Shown here piece after piece: positions 5,954 through 11,762 of a stretch of DNA of 14,689 nucleotides (the first letter of the stretch is position 1; each line of letters opens with the position of its first letter). Origin of the DNA: Thermocladium sp049965935. Lineage in GTDB: Archaea; Thermoproteota; Thermoprotei; Thermoproteales; Thermocladiaceae. Position numbers and translations under genes: made by a program. The stretch lies in NCBI GenBank assembly GCA_049965935.1, contig JBMFVP010000042.1, forward strand, positions 1-14,689, written 5' to 3'. Under the pieces are notes generated by a model that was not told the origin of the DNA, searched no databases, and saw nothing but the letters and a program-made list of their open reading frames with translations.

Positions 5954-7024
5954 CTAGGAACTCATTAGGTGCAAGTATTCATCATATACCAGCTTGGCTA
6001 GGTCCCTCATGCCTAGGCCAGTCAATAAATGGGTGATCACTATGCTGCCCCCGGCTCCAACGCCCTCCTTAACATACCCCTCATCAAATTTACGCAAACC
6101 CGGGTACGGCGCATCGCCAAAACTCATATTAGCCGCCACCACGGGTATTCCGATCTGTCTAGATATCGAGGCTATATCCGATGACTTATCCATTGCCACC
6201 CATGCAGTGGTCGCTATAATTACATTGCCATCGAACTCGGCCCCCAAAGCCTTAGCTATAGCCGCGACAGCCGTCATTTGGGTGCCGCCCGCCAATATGA
6301 CTCTCCGACCGCTCTCCAGGGCACCAGTTAAGTACCCAGCCATAGCTATATGCACGGGGTCCCCAATACATGCCAGCACCTCATCTATATTAGTGCCGCT
6401 GCACTTGCTTAATCCCTCCCTTACTAGCTTGATCTTTAGTTCATGCGGATTATTTGGGCTCGCGCTGCTTACCTTGCCGTACGCATCATACCCAAGTCCC
6501 TCCAGTATGGCGAGGGCAGTGGTTGTGCCGCCGGGTATGGATTCTCCCAATGCATGCACGTCGGCGGCCCCACTTATATTCCTGGCTAATTGTTTGGATT
6601 CCTCTAGGAGCCCCCTCACATTACTTAGCGGCAACGCTTTCCCGCTATTAACCGGGTTAGCGACTATCCTGCTGGGGAGGCTCACATGAGGCACCAGCGG
6701 CTCAGCATGTGCACCTGCATTTATTATTAAGTGAGGCAATTGGATTCTCCTCATCATTGCCCTGGTTATTATTGCCGGCGTCGGCAATCCCTCTGGAGTT
6801 ACTGGAATAATAGGCATAGTCCTCGGTTTTCCCAGCTCCAGGTACTCGACGTCTAGGGTTGGCGTGAGGAGGGTGCCCTCTGGATCTGGGCCAGCGATGC
6901 TTATGCCTGGTATTGTTGACGTCAACGTGCTGCCTATGAAGAATGACCAAAATGTAGATGAGCGCCGCGCTTCCTCCAACAGCCTTGTGGCCTTCTCCTT
7001 CTCATTAATATAGAGGATATCCAT
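5954..7024 (-). CDS. cobT: Archaeal CobT-family nicotinate-nucleotide phosphoribosyltransferase
   Basis: A 356-residue enzyme of the CobT-like family (archaeal group formerly UPF0284). CobT transfers phosphoribosyl from nicotinate mononucleotide to the lower-ligand base, making the alpha-ribazole phosphate used in cobamide nucleotide-loop assembly. Visible family patterns, in order: 'GPDPEGTLLTPTLDVE' (45-60), 'GESIPGGTTTALAILEGLGY' (160-179), 'KVSSASPNNP' (184-193), 'GDPVHIAMAG' (221-230), 'LAGGTQM' (244-250), 'NMSFGDAPYPGL' (299-310) and 'VGAGGSI' (322-328). Length is normal and nothing is missing. The archaeal members are more distant from bacterial CobT, so the base used is uncertain. It stands alone on the - strand behind its own TATA box, between the ABC operon and a divergent ferritin-like gene. 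With cobY about 2.5 kb away it suggests the organism makes or salvages cobamides. Confidence 0.88.
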   Translation of the reverse strand: MDILYINEKEKATRLLEEARRSSTFWSFFIGSTLTSTIPGISIAGPDPEGTLLTPTLDVEYLELGKPRTMPIIPVTPEGLPTPAIITRAMMRRIQLPHLIINAGAHAEPLVPHVSLPSRIVANPVNSGKALPLSNVRGLLEESKQLARNISGAADVHALGESIPGGTTTALAILEGLGYDAYGKVSSASPNNPHELKIKLVREGLSKCSGTNIDEVLACIGDPVHIAMAGYLTGALESGRRVILAGGTQMTAVAAIAKALGAEFDGNVIIATTAWVAMDKSSDIASISRQIGIPVVAANMSFGDAPYPGLRKFDEGYVKEGVGAGGSIVITHLLTGLGMRDLAKLVYDEYLHLMSS

Positions 7025-7043
7025 GTAGAGACCATGCTGATTC

Positions 7044-7053
7044 GTTTTTAAGC
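7044..7053 (-). promoter_or_regulatory. TATA box of cobT
   Basis: On the - strand this reads GCTTAAAAAC, centred about 24 bases before the ATG at 7024. The same CTTAAAAA core occurs before the gene starting at 14493. Confidence 0.5.
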
Positions 7054-7127
7054 ATTAAGGCTAATGCGGTAATGCGACAGCCCAAATTAGTGAGTACATT
7101 TCCGGTATTCACGAGGTATTGCTGAGC

Positions 7128-7574
7128 ATGGATAAGTTTAATACGGGGATAATGGTTAACACGCATATGGATCTGCGCGAAATAAGGAGGAAAGCCGAGA
7201 TAGCCTACTCAGCCGAAGATGCTGCGCTTAAGTCACTGCTTGATATAAGTAGGGAAACCGGCGTCGAGACAAGGGACGTATTGATTCACGTGATTTTTGA
7301 GACGGCGCTTCATAGGGAAATAATGAGGGGCATAATTGCTGCAGCAGAGTTAACGGAGCAAGCATATAGAGAATACTTTAAGGGAAACATGGTTGTGGAG
7401 AACGTGAAGCAAGGCTTGCTTAGGCAGGATGAGATAGAGAAGGAGGCTTATGAATTATACCTAGAGATGGCCAAGACCGAGGAGAATGCATTACTGAGGA
7501 GCATTTTTGAAGCCATAGCTAGAAGCGAGGAGACGCATCACGCATTGATACGATATATAAACGTCAAGCATTAA
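7128..7574 (+). CDS. Ferritin-like (rubrerythrin-type) four-helix protein
   Basis: A 148-residue, mostly helical, charged soluble protein. The C-terminal half 'EKEAYELYLEMA' (104-115) then 'LRSIFEAIARSEETHHALI' (123-141) closely follows the rubrerythrin/ferritin-like pattern E...A...Y...A...IF...A..E..H. E105, E135 and H138 are probable metal ligands. The first half has 'FETALHREI' (57-65), where E58 and H62 could be ligands, although the E-x3-H spacing differs from the usual E-x2-H. The likely role is a non-heme di-iron protein in iron handling or peroxide defence; there is no rubredoxin-like Cys4 domain. The ATG at 7128 is preferred over a TTG at 7119 because GAGGT (7113-7117) is suitably spaced. 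ATGs at 7152 and 7167 are also possible. Divergent from cobT. Confidence 0.65.
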   Translation: MDKFNTGIMVNTHMDLREIRRKAEIAYSAEDAALKSLLDISRETGVETRDVLIHVIFETALHREIMRGIIAAAELTEQAYREYFKGNMVVENVKQGLLRQDEIEKEAYELYLEMAKTEENALLRSIFEAIARSEETHHALIRYINVKH

Positions 7575-7609
7575 TTGCTTCCTCTTTGACTTAGTGGCCA
7601 AGCGGGTAG

Positions 7610-7619
7610 GTTTATAAAG
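7610..7619 (+). promoter_or_regulatory. TATA box of the 7640 membrane-protein gene
   Basis: GTTTATAAAG is centred 25 bases upstream of the ATG at 7640, a textbook archaeal spacing for a leaderless transcript. It lies 36 bases after the ferritin-like gene, so the two are probably separate transcripts. Confidence 0.65.
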
Positions 7620-7639
7620 AGACACGCTTCAAGTAAGCG

Positions 7640-8242
7640 ATGCGTGCAGGTCTAACAGCGTTCATTGCCGCCTTAATTGCCGGGTTGTTGCTGCTTCTGG
7701 CCAATTACTTGGAGCCGATTACGGCTACTGTGGAGTCCAGTTATGTTCATTCAGGCATAGTCGTGGCCTCATCATCCCTAGGCCAAGTAGTGATTAATGT
7801 TGCTTCAGGCTCCGCATCAATAATGCTAACGCCTCTCTTCTCCGAGCTAAGGTTAACCTCGCTACTCCTGGACTTGATTGGCCTCTTCTTATCTGTTTAT
7901 CTTTATTTATATATTAGGAGGAAATCATCGTGGAGCAGCGTAGTGGATAAGATGCGTGATCAACCGCTTCTTTTACTGCCAATAATATTAGTGGCCTCCG
8001 CCGTTGTCTTGCTGGCTCCAATGCCGGTCACGGTAACTACATCAAGTGGATCCATAACCGTATTGACGAATATGTACTTCGTCGTGTCGGGCCTACTCTA
8101 CTTTGCCGGGGTGGCCCTGGCGTCTATCCTCATTAGGTTTTATGGGTACGGGTATGATATAGCGTACAGCGTATTTAATTTTGATATGCTTGACTCAGCC
8201 ACGATTTATGTGGATCAATTGGATGAGACTCTCGCCGCCTAG
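7640..8242 (+). CDS. Membrane protein of unknown function, four helices
   Basis: A 200-residue protein I do not recognise. Predicted membrane helices are at about 4-22, 73-92, 108-126 and 143-166. Between helices 1 and 2 lies a roughly 50-residue segment rich in Ser, Val and Ile (beta-like) that is probably outside the cell. A second short Thr/Ser/Val stretch separates helices 3 and 4. The loop 'YIRRKSSWSSVVDKMRDQ' (91-108) is basic and likely cytoplasmic, and the roughly 34-residue tail 'YGYGYD...DQLDETLAA' is acidic at its end. No catalytic motifs or cysteines are seen. The start is well supported by the TATA box. It precedes ribosomal S15 but has its own transcript, so the context gives little clue. 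Confidence 0.7.
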   Translation: MRAGLTAFIAALIAGLLLLLANYLEPITATVESSYVHSGIVVASSSLGQVVINVASGSASIMLTPLFSELRLTSLLLDLIGLFLSVYLYLYIRRKSSWSSVVDKMRDQPLLLLPIILVASAVVLLAPMPVTVTTSSGSITVLTNMYFVVSGLLYFAGVALASILIRFYGYGYDIAYSVFNFDMLDSATIYVDQLDETLAA

Positions 8243-8272
8243 CTTATTCAATTCATCTTTTCTCGCCAGAGG

Positions 8273-8292
8273 CCCCATCCGTCAGGGTGGGG
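8273..8292 (+). terminator. Strong hairpin between the membrane-protein gene and S15
   Basis: CCCCATCC (8273-8280), loop GTCA, then GGGTGGGG (8285-8292) form an 8-bp stem with one G-U pair. It is preceded by a T-rich stretch ATCTTTTCTC (8254-8263) 12 bases after the stop, and lies 19 bases upstream of the S15 TATA box. It may mark the 3' end of the upstream mRNA. No T-run follows the stem, so its role is uncertain. Confidence 0.4.
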
Positions 8293-8310
8293 TAGTTTAC
8301 TTAACCTCTA

Positions 8311-8320
8311 AATTTATAAA
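8311..8320 (+). promoter_or_regulatory. TATA box of the S15-recJ-like operon
   Basis: AATTTATAAA is centred about 31 bases before the S15 ATG at 8347, predicting a short leader of about 5 bases. Confidence 0.65.
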
Positions 8321-8346
8321 CGATTATCTGGGGGTTCCGTCTAAGT

Positions 8347-8799
8347 ATGCCTCATAGATCTAGACACAAGAGAGGAAGCAGCGGCTCCACGAGGCCCCCC
8401 AATAAATCGCCGCCTCAGTGGTTGAAATATACCTCAGATGAAACTGAGCAATTAATAGTAGAATTATATAGGAGGGGCTTCACGCCATCCCAGATAGGCA
8501 TAATTCTGAGGGACCAATACGGCATTCCCCTAGCTAAGCCAGTGACCGGTCGAAGCATAACCAAGGTTCTCGAGAAGAATAAATTAACACCGGATATACC
8601 GGAGGACTTAATGTCGCTCATAAAGAAGGCCCTCAAGATAAGGAGGCACTTGGACGAGCATCCAAAGGACATGTCGGCAAAGAAGGGGTTAATACTGACG
8701 GAGTCCAAGATTCGTCGATTAATAAGGTACTATAAGGGCATAGGCCGGTTATCAAGCGACTTCCAGTACGCTCCAGAGAAATTCTCAATAGCTGTATGA
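8347..8799 (+). CDS. rps15: Small ribosomal subunit protein uS15 (archaeal S15)
   Basis: A 150-residue protein of the archaeal/eukaryotic S15 type. This type carries an N-terminal extension before the S15 core shared with bacteria. The basic N-terminus 'MPHRSRHKRGSSGSTRP' is followed by 'WLKYTSDETEQLIVELYRRG' (25-44), 'TPSQIGIILRDQYGIP' (46-61) and the core 'KGLILTESKIRRLIRYYKG' (near 117-135). It binds 16S rRNA in the central domain of the 30S subunit. Length and sequence are complete. It has its own TATA box and is followed after one base by the recJ/cdc45-like gene, an arrangement also seen in other archaea, where S15 neighbours a RecJ-family gene. Confidence 0.97.
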   Translation: MPHRSRHKRGSSGSTRPPNKSPPQWLKYTSDETEQLIVELYRRGFTPSQIGIILRDQYGIPLAKPVTGRSITKVLEKNKLTPDIPEDLMSLIKKALKIRRHLDEHPKDMSAKKGLILTESKIRRLIRYYKGIGRLSSDFQYAPEKFSIAV

Positions 8800-8800
8800 C

Positions 8801-9889
8801 ATGCAGCCCCTCGATGAGGCAACTCTACTGAGGAGTAGCGATCCTTTATTGATAGTTACTGCGCCCACCACTCATGATGCTCTCCTCGGCTTCTCAATTC
8901 TTCTTAACAGGTACGTGCTTGGGCTAGAGACTCACTTGACCTTCTCATTATCAATCAACAGTAGAAGAGTCGCTGAACTGCTTAATCTATATAAGGTCTC
9001 GGTGTTGATTGGGCTTGAGAACAATGTGCCGAGGCTAAGTGCGCCGGATACGGCCCTTATCATGTATATCACCGATGCTTCCCCCCGCTTCAAGATAGAG
9101 GCATCAAGCAACGTCCAGCTCCGTGATTGGATGCAGCTACAGTACTTGGGAGGCATTGGGGATAAGGTAGCCACTCTAGCCCTAATCGGTAAGGCTCTGG
9201 ATGATGGTCCCCCCTATGCAGCATTAACGTATTTCCAGAAAATAGATAAGAACCTAACCAGATCAAGCGTTCCTATCGCATTCTCGATATCAGGCGAGCC
9301 TGGATTAAGTCTCTGGCCGCTCATAATGAATGAGACCAACGTGGATGGCCAACCCCTTGAGGTGCTTCGCGCTCTCCTTTCCCGGTTACCCAATGAATTC
9401 ACCAGCACATACATGGATTACATGTTAGTGCCATCAATGTGGTTAGGCAGCATAAATCTAGCCAAGTTATACCTATTGGCTGAGGCGTATATGGTTCTTA
9501 ATTCAAATGATACGGAGGAGGGAAAAATGCCGCGACTCCCCTTGCTTCTTCTAATGAATGCATGGCGATCCCCCTCCCTGCTCGACGATGAACTAAACAA
9601 GATCGCTAAGCCATACATTGACTTAGTTAAGTCAACTATATCGAAGATGCTCTCGACTTTATCAAGGTCTCGACAATACGAATTCGCTCTCAGCGATAGC
9701 CTAGTGCTGATTCATAGGATTTGTCAGGTCCTGAGTTACCTAGACTCTAGATACGTCGTTAGGCTAGTTCATAGAGCAAGCGCCGCAAAAATGATATGTG
9801 TGCCTGGAAACGCGACTCCTCCCAGTGGAGATGTGGCTTTCTACAAGGGAAATAGGTACTTAAGGATAGTTGAGCAAAGCTCGACATAA
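8801..9889 (+). CDS. Divergent RecJ/Cdc45-like (DHH superfamily) protein, probably catalytically inactive
   Basis: A 362-residue protein. Position immediately after S15 and several patterns suggest the archaeal RecJ/Cdc45 family. 'LLIVTAPTTHDALLGFSILL' (16-35) lies where active RecJ/GAN proteins have the motif I H/D-x-D-G-...-I-L. 'VSVLIGLENN' (66-75) corresponds to the second strand. 'QYLGGIGDKVATLALIGKAL' (114-133) matches the conserved G-x-I-G-D region, followed by 'LTRSSVPIAFSISGEPGLS' (151-169), like the family's P-x-L-P-G-L-S segment. The metal-binding Asp residues of motif I and the DHH triplet are not visible, so nuclease activity is unlikely. Crenarchaeal RecJ homologues are known to be degenerate and to act with GINS and MCM in a CMG-like replicative helicase; that role is inferred here. 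The start is one base after the S15 TGA, so translation is probably coupled. Confidence 0.6.
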   Translation: MQPLDEATLLRSSDPLLIVTAPTTHDALLGFSILLNRYVLGLETHLTFSLSINSRRVAELLNLYKVSVLIGLENNVPRLSAPDTALIMYITDASPRFKIEASSNVQLRDWMQLQYLGGIGDKVATLALIGKALDDGPPYAALTYFQKIDKNLTRSSVPIAFSISGEPGLSLWPLIMNETNVDGQPLEVLRALLSRLPNEFTSTYMDYMLVPSMWLGSINLAKLYLLAEAYMVLNSNDTEEGKMPRLPLLLLMNAWRSPSLLDDELNKIAKPYIDLVKSTISKMLSTLSRSRQYEFALSDSLVLIHRICQVLSYLDSRYVVRLVHRASAAKMICVPGNATPPSGDVAFYKGNRYLRIVEQSST

Positions 9890-9937
9890 TTCTCCTCAGC
9901 CTTTCCAGTGAAGCCCCTTTTACTAGGAGATCTAGAG

Positions 9938-9960
9938 CCAAGTAGATCGCTTGGATTTTA
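9938..9960 (+). terminator. Hairpin plus T-rich tract after the S15/recJ-like operon
   Basis: CCAAG (9938-9942), seven-base loop, CTTGG (9950-9954), then ATTTTA. It lies about 50 bases after the recJ-like stop and resembles a weak intrinsic terminator. An earlier T-run CCTTTTAC (9916-9923) may also contribute. Confidence 0.4.
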
Positions 9961-9973
9961 GGGCAAGTTCAAT

Positions 9974-10000
9974 GGCTGTTATAGCCGCCTCAGTTAAAAA
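9974..10000 (+). promoter_or_regulatory. Promoter of ribK with possible operator
   Basis: CAGTTAAAAA (9991-10000) is the likely TATA box, placing transcription start near 10021-10025. Just upstream is the short inverted repeat GGCT-gttat-AGCC (9974-9986), next to the TFB-binding side. Since the encoded protein carries a DNA-binding domain, this could be an autoregulatory operator; that is inference only. Confidence 0.35.
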
Positions 10001-10042
10001 GGGGAGTCAGTGCATGTTGCTTCCGTGATTGGTGCTGCGCAT

Positions 10043-10711
10043 ATGGAGTATAGGGATCTACGTAAGATACCTTACTTATTGATGCTTATAATGAATGGGG
10101 TTAATGATGTGGAGCCAAAGCAGATAAACATAACGAAGGTAGCCGCGCAGCTAGGCACGACGCCTCAAAACTTGTCCAAGATACTTAGGAAACTGGAGTC
10201 GGACGGCATAATAAGTAGGTCGCCCGGCGATAAGATAGAGGTGCGATTAACCCCCAAGGGAAGCGAGTTATTGAAGCAAGTGATAACGTTGATTGGCCAG
10301 TACCTTGGCCAGTCACTAACCGTGACATTAAGGGGCAGCGTTGTATCTGGGCTTGGGGAGGGCAGGTTCTATATGAGCCTTGAGGGGTACAGGAAGCAAT
10401 TCATGGAGAAGCTAGGCATAAATCCATACCCAGGCACACTAAATGTGAAAATAAATGATGAATACATAAGGGAGAGAATATACTTGGAGAAATTGCCCGG
10501 CATAATCATTGAGGGGTTCAGGAACGGTAGTAGGTCATATGGTTCAGTTAAGTGCTTCAAGTGCAGTATACGCGACATCCCGTGCGCAATGCTGATAATA
10601 GAGCGCACTCATCACGGGCCCGAAGTCGTTGAGATAGTTGCAGAGAAGAATCTGCGGGAAACCCTTGGCTTAACTGATGGAAGCGAGGTCGAGATAATAG
10701 TAAATATATGA
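10043..10711 (+). CDS. ribK: CTP-dependent riboflavin kinase with N-terminal winged helix (RibK/RbkR type)
   Basis: A two-domain protein of 222 residues. The N-terminal part (1-85) is a MarR-like winged helix with 'INITKVAAQLGTTPQNLSKI' (28-47) as the helix-turn-helix and 'RLTPKGSELL' (68-77) as the wing. The C-terminal part (92-222) is the archaeal riboflavin kinase fold: 'VVSGLGEGRFYMSL' (100-113), 'NPYPGTLNVKI' (127-137), 'RTHHGPEVVEIVAEKNLR' (188-205) and 'LTDGSEVEI' (210-218). Archaeal RibK makes FMN from riboflavin using CTP. Proteins of this architecture (RbkR) also repress riboflavin genes, sensing FMN. The ATG at 10043 is used because the TATA box puts transcription start near 10021-10025. 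A GTG at 10025 (leaderless) or 10010 would add 6 or 11 residues. Monocistronic; no other riboflavin genes are nearby. Confidence 0.92.
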   Translation: MEYRDLRKIPYLLMLIMNGVNDVEPKQINITKVAAQLGTTPQNLSKILRKLESDGIISRSPGDKIEVRLTPKGSELLKQVITLIGQYLGQSLTVTLRGSVVSGLGEGRFYMSLEGYRKQFMEKLGINPYPGTLNVKINDEYIRERIYLEKLPGIIIEGFRNGSRSYGSVKCFKCSIRDIPCAMLIIERTHHGPEVVEIVAEKNLRETLGLTDGSEVEIIVNI

Positions 10712-10770
10712 TTTCATTGCTCAAATTATTTTCCCTATTGGAGGAACAGTTAATCTATTTCCTTCATGCC

Positions 10771-10824
10771 CAAGGCCCTAAGGGAGTTAGTTGCTCATTA
10801 TATCAAGCCTTGCTTCTCAAGGCT
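10771..10824. repeat. Three-part repeat able to form alternative hairpins
   Basis: CAAGGC (10771-10776), AAGCCTTG (10805-10812) and CAAGGCT (10818-10824). The middle copy pairs perfectly with the downstream copy (AGCCTTG/CAAGGCT, 7 bp, five-base loop CTTCT) or with the upstream copy (6 bp). It lies between ribK and the TATA box of the next gene, so it would be in the ribK 3' region if transcribed. Confidence 0.4.
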
Positions 10825-10850
10825 GGATGCAGGTAAATGATGGACTGCTA

Positions 10851-10861
10851 GGTTAATTAAG
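10851..10861 (+). promoter_or_regulatory. TATA box of the zinc-ribbon/helicase operon
   Basis: AGGTTAATTAAG is centred about 28 bases upstream of the GTG at 10884. This supports a leaderless GTG start and a promoter separate from ribK. Confidence 0.45.
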
Positions 10862-10883
10862 TGGGGTTACCGCTTGTTTTCTC

Positions 10884-11762
10884 GTGGAGTATTGGATCAA
10901 GTTGGATGAGTGCATTAATCCCTGGTGTGTTGCGTCTGGTTCCTGGATTCTACGCGAATTATCGCCAGCCATGCTGGTTGATGATGGAACTCCAATTTTT
11001 GAGGGGGAACCCATCGCCGTGTTGAGGGATCCGGAATGGGAAGCCGTGTATAGCATGCTTTTCAAACTAAACGTAGCCATATCAACGGCATCCATTGTTC
11101 TCTATTCTAAGATGATGAGCAATCTGCCGATCTATGTTTACTTGTCCCAATTAGCGTGGCCCTGGAGTGACTCAATTAGGGCGGGAGCATCAGGGGGCTT
11201 AGATGGGATTCTCAGCGACGTGCCGAGCAGTGTTGAATTAGATGTTGGGCTTCCCATCATGAGGATGGGCGACTTCAAGTACCTCCGCGACTTCGATTCA
11301 TCCAGTAAAGGCGTCGTGATAAGGATGCGTGCCTCGATCTCGCTCAGGGAATTAAGGAATACGTTAATGGATGTGATCTACCCCATTAACCCCAGCGCAA
11401 TTGTGCTGATTGAGACGACCCTGGATGCGCTGAGAAGGAATAGGAAGGAAGTAGAGGCGATTCGTGACTCAGTGGATGGGCTTCTAATTAATCTCGGCCT
11501 AGTATCCAGTCTCTCTCTATCCTCGTCTCGCTCCGTTAACCTCTATAGGTGCAGGTCCTGCTACATTGATTACGAGAGCGAATCAATAATGAAGAAGTGC
11601 CCAAAGTGCCAGGGCAGATTGGTGCCACTGCTTCGCGAGCGCATCACTGGGATCAGCGATATCAATAAGTTGAGGGCACGCGCCTTAACTAATCTAAAGT
11701 ATTTAAGGAACGCCTCCGCCCAAGTAGTGCCGTCCAGGTGGTTCACATTCAAAGACGCCTAG
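10884..11762 (+). CDS. Unknown protein with C-terminal zinc ribbon, partner of an SF2 helicase
   Basis: A 292-residue soluble protein I do not recognise. The C-terminal third contains a clear zinc ribbon: C223-x2-C226 ('YRCRSCYIDY') and C239-x2-C242 ('KKCPKCQGRL'). The zinc ribbon is followed by a basic helical tail (about 250-276, with 'KLRARALTNLKYLRN'). The first 215 residues look like an alternating alpha/beta domain, with hydrophobic strands near 83-88, 143-148, 172-177 and 198-203. Two more Cys lie at 10 and 15. No nuclease, methyltransferase or ATPase motif is obvious. Its end overlaps the helicase start by 25 bases, so the two are surely one operon and probably act together. In Bacillus the helicase homologue MrfA is paired with the DEDDh exonuclease MrfB; this protein does not show those motifs. 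The GTG start is supported by the TATA box at 10851. Confidence 0.75.
   Translation: MEYWIKLDECINPWCVASGSWILRELSPAMLVDDGTPIFEGEPIAVLRDPEWEAVYSMLFKLNVAISTASIVLYSKMMSNLPIYVYLSQLAWPWSDSIRAGASGGLDGILSDVPSSVELDVGLPIMRMGDFKYLRDFDSSSKGVVIRMRASISLRELRNTLMDVIYPINPSAIVLIETTLDALRRNRKEVEAIRDSVDGLLINLGLVSSLSLSSSRSVNLYRCRSCYIDYESESIMKKCPKCQGRLVPLLRERITGISDINKLRARALTNLKYLRNASAQVVPSRWFTFKDA

Noticed and set aside
5994..6689. Long open frame on the + strand inside cobT
   Set aside because: It is antisense to a complete, motif-rich CobT gene, its translation shows no domain, and it has no promoter or Shine-Dalgarno; it is a codon-bias shadow.
8415..8708. Open frame antisense to S15
   Set aside because: It lies entirely within a highly conserved ribosomal protein gene and shows no recognisable protein features.
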